A DNA stretch of 10,389 nt, taken from NCBI GenBank assembly GCA_026386995.1, contig JAPLMO010000101.1, forward strand, positions 1-10,389, given 5' to 3'. Position numbers and translations under genes: made by a program. This document shows, piece after piece, positions 7,289-10,389 of this stretch (the first letter of the stretch is position 1; every line of letters starts with the position of its first letter). Origin of the DNA: Planctomycetota bacterium. GTDB lineage: Bacteria; Planctomycetota; Phycisphaerae; FEN-1346. The notes beneath the pieces are model-generated. The model was not told the origin of the DNA, made no database searches, and saw only the letters and a program-made list of their open reading frames with translations.

Positions 7289-7294
7289 GAGGGG

Positions 7295-7300
7295 CCTCCT
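7295..7300 (-). promoter_or_regulatory. Strong Shine-Dalgarno site (AGGAGG) of the DUF4190 gene
   Basis: AGGAGG on the minus strand lies 6 nt before the ATG at 7288. It decides this start over the longer frame. Confidence 0.75.
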
Positions 7301-7363
7301 GTCGCAAAGGTTTCCGCCGGTCCATCTTCCCGCGCGGCGGGCGGGGTGCAAGTGTTTTCCGTT

Positions 7364-7391
7364 TTGTTCTCGCCCCGTGTGCTGCTAGAAT
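7364..7391 (+). promoter_or_regulatory. Candidate sigma70-type promoter for the thymidylate-synthase-like gene
   Basis: TAGAAT (7386-7391) is a good -10 box. TTGTTC (7364-7369) is a weak -35 with 16 bp spacing. It lies in the divergent intergenic region about 60 bp before the start codon. It is supported by consensus match only. Confidence 0.3.
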
Positions 7392-7452
7392 CACTTTTGT
7401 CGAGTGGGGGCCGCAAGTCGTTGCCGTCTGAACGAAGCGAGGTCGTATCGGC

Positions 7453-8298
7453 ATGAAGTCAATCCACGTCGAAGCCCGCACGCTCCCCGAAGCATGGGAG
7501 GCCGCGGTCCGCCGCACCTGGGAAGAAGGCGCCAGGTTCCGCACGCAGTACGACAAGCCCGGCGACCCGCCCAGCCGCGACGTCGCGTGCCTGATTCACG
7601 TCAAGGAGCCGTTCGCCGAGCCGCGCATCCACAAGGCGTTCCCCGGCGGCCTGGAAGACCTTGAGGTCTACCGGGCCGAGGTGCTCTACGGCGTCCACGA
7701 TCACTGGATCGCCCCCCAGGAAGGCAAGTGGGAGTACACGTACCACGAGCGTCTCTTCGCCTACAAGGTGCCGGGCCTCGCCGAGCCGATCGACCAGATC
7801 GCCGTGGCCGTCAGGCTCCTGAAGGCCGCGCCGCACACCCGCCGCGCGCAGGCCGTCACGTGGCAGGCGTGGAACGATCTGGGCATCCACGACCCGGCGT
7901 GCCTCCAGCGGATGTGGTTCCGCATCGAGGAGCCGGAGGGCGGCGGCCCCGGGCGGCTGAACCTGGTCATCCACATCCGCTCCAACGACGCCTACAAGGC
8001 CGCATTCATGAACATGTTTGCCTTCACTGAACTCCAGAAGGAGGTCGCCGGCCAACTGGGCGTCGAGGTCGGAGAGTACTGCCACATCGCCGACAGTTTC
8101 CACATCTACGGCTCGTACTTCACCGAGTTCGAGGGGTTCCTGGGAATGGTCGCGCGGCGGCCGGACCGCTTCTTCACGATGGCGTTTGCGCGGCCGATAT
8201 TTGAGGACGGCGTGCGGCGGCTCCTGGCCGAGAAGGGCCTGCCCGACGATAAACGCCGCATTATGGAAAGACGCTTGGCGGAGTTATCCGGCCGGTAG
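7453..8298 (+). CDS. Divergent thymidylate synthase-fold protein
   Basis: 281 residues; ATG at 7453 with GCGAGG upstream. The core aligns with E. coli ThyA at matching spacing: RR at 130-131 (ThyA R126-R127), C150 (catalytic C146), R176-S177 (R166-S167), D179 (D169), N187 (N177), and H217/Y219 (H207/Y209). The RR-to-Cys, Arg-to-Asn and Asn-to-His distances equal those of ThyA; only the loop between C150 and R176 is longer, by 6 residues. N187 favours dUMP over dCMP as substrate, since dCMP hydroxymethylases carry Asp there. Two oddities stand out: the PCH motif around the catalytic Cys is ACL here, and the first 100 residues show no recognisable ThyA N-terminal motif. It likely methylates a pyrimidine nucleotide with methylenetetrahydrofolate, but the exact substrate is uncertain. 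The nearest downstream gene on the same strand is the kinase, 137 bp on across a repeat element, so a shared operon is doubtful. Confidence 0.8.
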   Translation: MKSIHVEARTLPEAWEAAVRRTWEEGARFRTQYDKPGDPPSRDVACLIHVKEPFAEPRIHKAFPGGLEDLEVYRAEVLYGVHDHWIAPQEGKWEYTYHERLFAYKVPGLAEPIDQIAVAVRLLKAAPHTRRAQAVTWQAWNDLGIHDPACLQRMWFRIEEPEGGGPGRLNLVIHIRSNDAYKAAFMNMFAFTELQKEVAGQLGVEVGEYCHIADSFHIYGSYFTEFEGFLGMVARRPDRFFTMAFARPIFEDGVRRLLAEKGLPDDKRRIMERRLAELSGR

Positions 8299-8311
8299 TA
8301 TCGGCGACGGT

Positions 8312-8409
8312 TAACACGATATCGCCAGATTGCGATTTACGAGTTTGCGATTTGCGCGGCGGGTCTCCTGACCCGCCGCGCACAATACGGAAGTAGCGCT
8401 GTCGTATTA
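8312..8409. mobile_element. Palindromic element A (REP/MITE-like, 98 bp)
   Basis: Left end TAACACGATATCGCC and right end AGCGCTGTCGTATTA are imperfect inverted repeats (11 of 15). Inside, TGCGCGGCGGGT (8353-8364) and ACCCGCCGCGCA (8371-8382) form a perfect 12-bp stem with loop CTCCTG. The right end matches those of elements B and C. It sits 13 bp after the synthase stop and ends 5 bp before an ATG of the kinase frame, so its hairpin could also stop transcription or shape the leader. Confidence 0.75.
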
Positions 8410-8435
8410 AACGAATGACGGGAGGATGGCCACCA

Positions 8436-8900
8436 GTGGAACCGAATGTAGAGAATCGCCGCGCCGGCAACCGCGTTCACGGGCCGGTGTTTTATGCGTC
8501 ACCGTTCACGGTCGTCGGGCGAGTGCGCAGTTTCCGCCATGCGGGCGCGGGCTTCTGGTTCGTCATGCGGAGCCAGCACAACGCCTGGCTCCATGCGGCG
8601 GCCACGGTGGCGGCGCTTATCCTGGCGGGCGTGATCCACTTCCGTCTCCACGCCTTTGGCCTGGCCGAGTGGGCCGCGCTCGTGATCGCCATCGTCATGG
8701 TCTGGGTCGCCGAGACGTTCAACACCGGCCTGGAGGTCCTGGCCGAGGCGATCTCGCAGGAACGCCACCCGATCCTGAAGATCGCCAAGGACATCGCGGC
8801 CGCTGCGGTTCTCCTGGCGGCCATCGGCGCCTTCATCGTCGGCGCCATTCTCTTTATCCCCCCGCTCATCGAATTGATCGCCCGCACCGGCGGGCAGTGA
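8436..8900 (+). CDS. dgkA: Diacylglycerol / undecaprenol kinase family membrane protein
   Basis: Small integral membrane kinase (PF01219) that phosphorylates diacylglycerol or undecaprenol for lipid recycling. Three hydrophobic segments are visible (about residues 54-67, 79-92 and 120-146). E93, N96, E100, K118 and D119 keep the exact spacing of the E. coli active-site residues E69, N72, E76, K94 and D95, with NTGLE and HPILKIAKDIAAAAVL as signatures. The position where the family has Glu before the amphipathic helix (E28 in E. coli, SEQN-like in Gram-positives) appears to be Gln in SQHNAWLH. The start is uncertain: the GTG at 8436 has GGAGG 10 nt upstream (8421-8425), while an ATG at 8415 in the same frame has no Shine-Dalgarno site. 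A poorly conserved N-terminal extension of about 30 residues precedes the domain. Confidence 0.85.
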   Translation: MEPNVENRRAGNRVHGPVFYASPFTVVGRVRSFRHAGAGFWFVMRSQHNAWLHAAATVAALILAGVIHFRLHAFGLAEWAALVIAIVMVWVAETFNTGLEVLAEAISQERHPILKIAKDIAAAAVLLAAIGAFIVGAILFIPPLIELIARTGGQ

Positions 8901-8917
8901 GCGATTAACGCCATTGA

Positions 8918-8930
8918 GCCCCATCGGGGC
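8918..8930 (+). terminator. Weak terminator-like hairpin after the kinase gene
   Basis: GCCCC, loop ATC, GGGGC, followed by GTGTTT, 17 nt after the stop codon. The stem is short but fully GC and the T-tract is poor. Confidence 0.3.
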
Positions 8931-8938
8931 GTGTTTCG

Positions 8939-9140
8939 TAGTACGACGGCGCAGGATTGCGATTTGCGCGGCGGCCCCTGATTTGCGCGGCGGGCACGTG
9001 TTAGTGTGCCGCCCCCGGTGTATTCACCGGGGGCTAAATAAAGCGAGGCGCCCTTGGCCGCCGATTGCGGGGCGGTCTCCAATTTGCGCGGCGGGTCAGG
9101 AGACCCGCCGCGCAAATAGCGAAGTTGCGCTGTCGTACTA
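8939..9140. mobile_element. Palindromic element B (REP/MITE-like, 202 bp)
   Basis: Ends TAGTACGACGGCGCA (8939-8953) and TGCGCTGTCGTACTA (9126-9140) are inverted repeats with one mismatch in 15. Three copies of ATTTGCGCGGCGG start at 8962, 8981 and 9082. The third opens a perfect 16-bp stem (9082-9097 with 9102-9117, loop AGGA). A central hairpin pairs GCCCCCGGTG (9011-9020) with CACCGGGGGC (9025-9034) around TATT. The element ends 8 bp from the RAYT stop codon. Confidence 0.8.
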
Positions 9141-9148
9141 GGGCGGCG

Positions 9149-9856
9149 CTACCTCTTCGCTTTGGTTCTCGCTTTCCGAGTCCGCTTGCCCTTCTTCTGC
9201 GGCTGCGGCCGTTTGCCCTTCTTCGGCCGCCGCGTCCGGCGACGGCGTTTCTCGATGCTGGCGCGGAAGGCGGCGCCGCCGGCCGGGCGGCCGGTGCGGG
9301 TGCAGCGGCGGATCGTCTCGGCCATCGCCTCGTCTTCGCCTTCGCCCAGCCATTTCACCCAGTTCTTGACCTTGCCGCGCGCCTCCAAGTGGCCGGAGAG
9401 CAGGGGGTCCTTGCGGATGCCGGCGTGGCCGCCGGCGCTGGACCACGGGTACCGCTCGGGCCGCAGGATCTTCCCCGCCCGGCGGGGGTTTCGCTCGACG
9501 TAGCGGACGGCCTCCCACATGTGCGGCAGGTCCATCGGGCAAGAGGAGAACCGCGCTTGCCACAGGCGGCCCCGTATCGTGTGCGTGCGGCGAATGTGTT
9601 TGGAGTGCTGGATCTGTAGCGGCATGAGCACGGCCGCCAGCGATCCGGCCTCGGCGGGCACGGCCACAAGGTGCACGTGGTCGGGCATCAGGCAGTAAGC
9701 CAAAATCTTGAGGTGCTGCCTGGCGGCATATCTGGCTAGGAGGTCGAGATACCGGCGGCGGTCCAAGTCGTTGAAGAACAGGGCCTTCCTGCGGTTGGCT
9801 CGCTGAACGACATGGTGCGGCAGCCCGGGAATAACCAGCCTTGCTTTGCGTGGCAT
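9149..9856 (-). CDS. REP-associated tyrosine transposase (RAYT, Y1/HUH family)
   Basis: 235 residues from the ATG at 9856; MPRKARLVIPG is the usual family start, so I reject a GTG at 9910. The HUH metal-binding pair is H60-V-H62 in YCLMPDHVHLV. The likely nucleophile is Y119 in RYVERNP, with N123 four residues later, as in the YxxxQ/N helix of IS200-like enzymes. RANRR (19-23) and GRLWQARF (96-103) are further family motifs. Such enzymes nick single-stranded REP hairpins and are thought to spread or domesticate them. The chain ends in a tail of about 35 residues that is nearly all Lys, Arg, Pro and Gln, probably non-specific DNA binding. Related palindromic elements lie 8 bp beyond its stop (B), upstream (C) and nearby (A), which supports a functional pairing. 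No strong ribosome-binding site is seen. Confidence 0.9.
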   Translation of the reverse strand: MPRKARLVIPGLPHHVVQRANRRKALFFNDLDRRRYLDLLARYAARQHLKILAYCLMPDHVHLVAVPAEAGSLAAVLMPLQIQHSKHIRRTHTIRGRLWQARFSSCPMDLPHMWEAVRYVERNPRRAGKILRPERYPWSSAGGHAGIRKDPLLSGHLEARGKVKNWVKWLGEGEDEAMAETIRRCTRTGRPAGGAAFRASIEKRRRRTRRPKKGKRPQPQKKGKRTRKARTKAKR

Positions 9857-9887
9857 GACTAGAGTATCCCCTGGCGGACAGGCGTAG

Positions 9888-10111
9888 TCAACTGAAACTT
9901 TGGGGGGCACCTATGCGCGGGTGTGGGCGCAGATCGTGGCCATGGCCGTCAGGCCCCTTCCAGGGGCCTTTGCCCCGCGAAGCGGGGTCTAGACTCGGCC
10001 TTCTAGGCCGAGGCGAGCCTCGCGCTGGCCCTGGAGAACATGGGCCTGGTGGGCGATGGCGCATCACCTTTCGCCCCGGCCGCCAGCGGCCCGGCGGAGG
10101 CGGAGGTGTAG
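9888..10111 (+). pseudogene. Possible decayed 3' gene end interrupted by hairpins
   Basis: Two short plus-strand frames look coding-like. From about 9906 the frame reads GTYARVWAQIVAMAV and stops at 9990. From 10010, in a different frame, it reads EASLALALENMGLVGDGASP and continues to a TAG at 10109-10111. The hairpin cluster lies between them. One reading is a gene terminus broken by insertion of the hairpins, with the 5' part lost upstream, where an in-frame stop lies at 9885. No family is recognised. Confidence 0.25.
9951..10012. repeat. Cluster of three GC-rich hairpins
   Basis: AGGCCCCT and AGGGGCCT around TCC (9951-9969), CCCCGC and GCGGGG around GAA (9973-9987), and CTCGGCC and GGCCGAG around TTCTA (9994-10012). 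The stems are perfect and follow one another with 3-6 nt between them. The arrangement resembles the cluster at 6169-6220. Confidence 0.85.
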
Positions 10112-10183
10112 AGGCCGGGCGCTGGGACAACGGCAAGCGGGAAGCCTGGAAAGCCTGGTAGGGGAAAACCTGCATAGTGTCCC

Positions 10184-10321
10184 TAACACTACAACGCCAC
10201 TTTGCGCGGCGGGTCTCCGTACCCGCCGCGCATGCCTCGTTTTCTGAGCGAGGAACCGCCCTTTCGAACGCGGTGGGTACGGAGACCCACCGCGCAAAGG
10301 TTAAGTGGCGCTGTAGTACTA
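10184..10321. mobile_element. Palindromic element C (REP/MITE-like, 138 bp)
   Basis: Ends TAACACTACAACGCCAC (10184-10200) and GTGGCGCTGTAGTACTA (10305-10321) are inverted repeats, 14 of 17. Inside, hairpin 1 pairs TGCGCGGCGGGT (10203-10214) with ACCCGCCGCGCA (10221-10232) around CTCCGT. Hairpin 2 pairs CGCGGTGGGT (10269-10278) with ACCCACCGCG (10285-10294) around ACGGAG. Between them CCTCG and CGAGG form a small central stem. Hairpin 2 is an inverted copy of hairpin 1, with loop CTCCGT complementary to ACGGAG and one paired change (C-G to T-A) that keeps the stem. Confidence 0.8.
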
Positions 10322-10389
10322 ATGGCAAGGTTTAGGTTCAAGAACAGGTGTGTGCCAGGGGCTACCGTGCCTGGGGATCGAACGGTGCG
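10322..10389. other. Right edge, nothing recognised
   Basis: There is no ORF or RNA gene. A short CCAGG / CCTGG inverted repeat lies at about 10357-10375. Confidence 0.4.

Noticed and set aside
7459..8103. 214-codon minus ORF opposite the synthase gene
   Set aside because: Antisense of a well-supported thymidylate-synthase-fold gene; no domain of its own.
8492..9115. Minus ORFs starting MRGGSP (here and at 10064-10297)
   Set aside because: The shared N-terminus is just the translated GCGCGGCGGGTC hairpin of the palindromic elements.
9857..9910. N-terminal extension of the RAYT to a GTG at 9910
   Set aside because: Family members begin at MPRKxR; the added 18 residues match nothing and no ribosome-binding site precedes the GTG.
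10360..10389. GGGATCGAAC at the right edge as a possible minus-strand tRNA T-arm
   Set aside because: The flanking bases do not form a T-stem and no acceptor end is present in the visible part.

Overview
The window is GC-rich bacterial DNA, most likely from a planctomycete or a close relative in the PVC group, and quite possibly metagenome-derived. This rests on features together: a giant secreted protein built from T5SS/PEP-CTERM-associated repeats, a DUF4190 membrane protein ending in the planctomycete-type H-X9-DG motif, dense intergenic heptamer repeats and hairpins, and a REP-associated tyrosine transposase (RAYT). No rRNA, tRNA or CRISPR array is visible, so the phylum is an inference.

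Bases 1-5184 (minus strand) hold the 5' part of one very large gene, open for 1,728 codons and running off the left edge. Its product has a signal peptide, two EF-hand-like calcium loops, a domain with the Cys / His / Asp-Ser-Asp layout of IdeS/Mac-type (C66) cysteine peptidases, then more than 1,400 residues of Gly/Ser/Thr-rich beta-strand repeats. These include about ten near-identical 50-residue units and one autotransporter-associated (PATR) repeat. Long plus-strand ORFs across this region are antisense shadows.

Bases 5185-6460 hold no convincing long gene. They contain two unrelated 7-bp tandem arrays, two near-identical hairpins about 235 bp apart, a cluster of three short hairpins and two weak small ORFs.

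Bases 6461-8900 hold three ordinary chromosomal genes: the DUF4190/H-X9-DG protein (minus), and divergently a thymidylate-synthase-fold protein and a diacylglycerol/undecaprenol kinase (both plus).

Bases 8901-10389 are a mobile-element neighbourhood. A RAYT gene (minus) lies between two members of a family of palindromic elements, with a third member between the synthase and kinase genes. All three share a right terminus close to GCGCTGTCGTACTA, inverted ends and internal GC-rich hairpins. A RAYT with its own REP-like family is the simplest reading; a TA-flanked MITE mobilised by another enzyme is the main alternative. A decayed gene end broken by a hairpin cluster lies just upstream of the RAYT.
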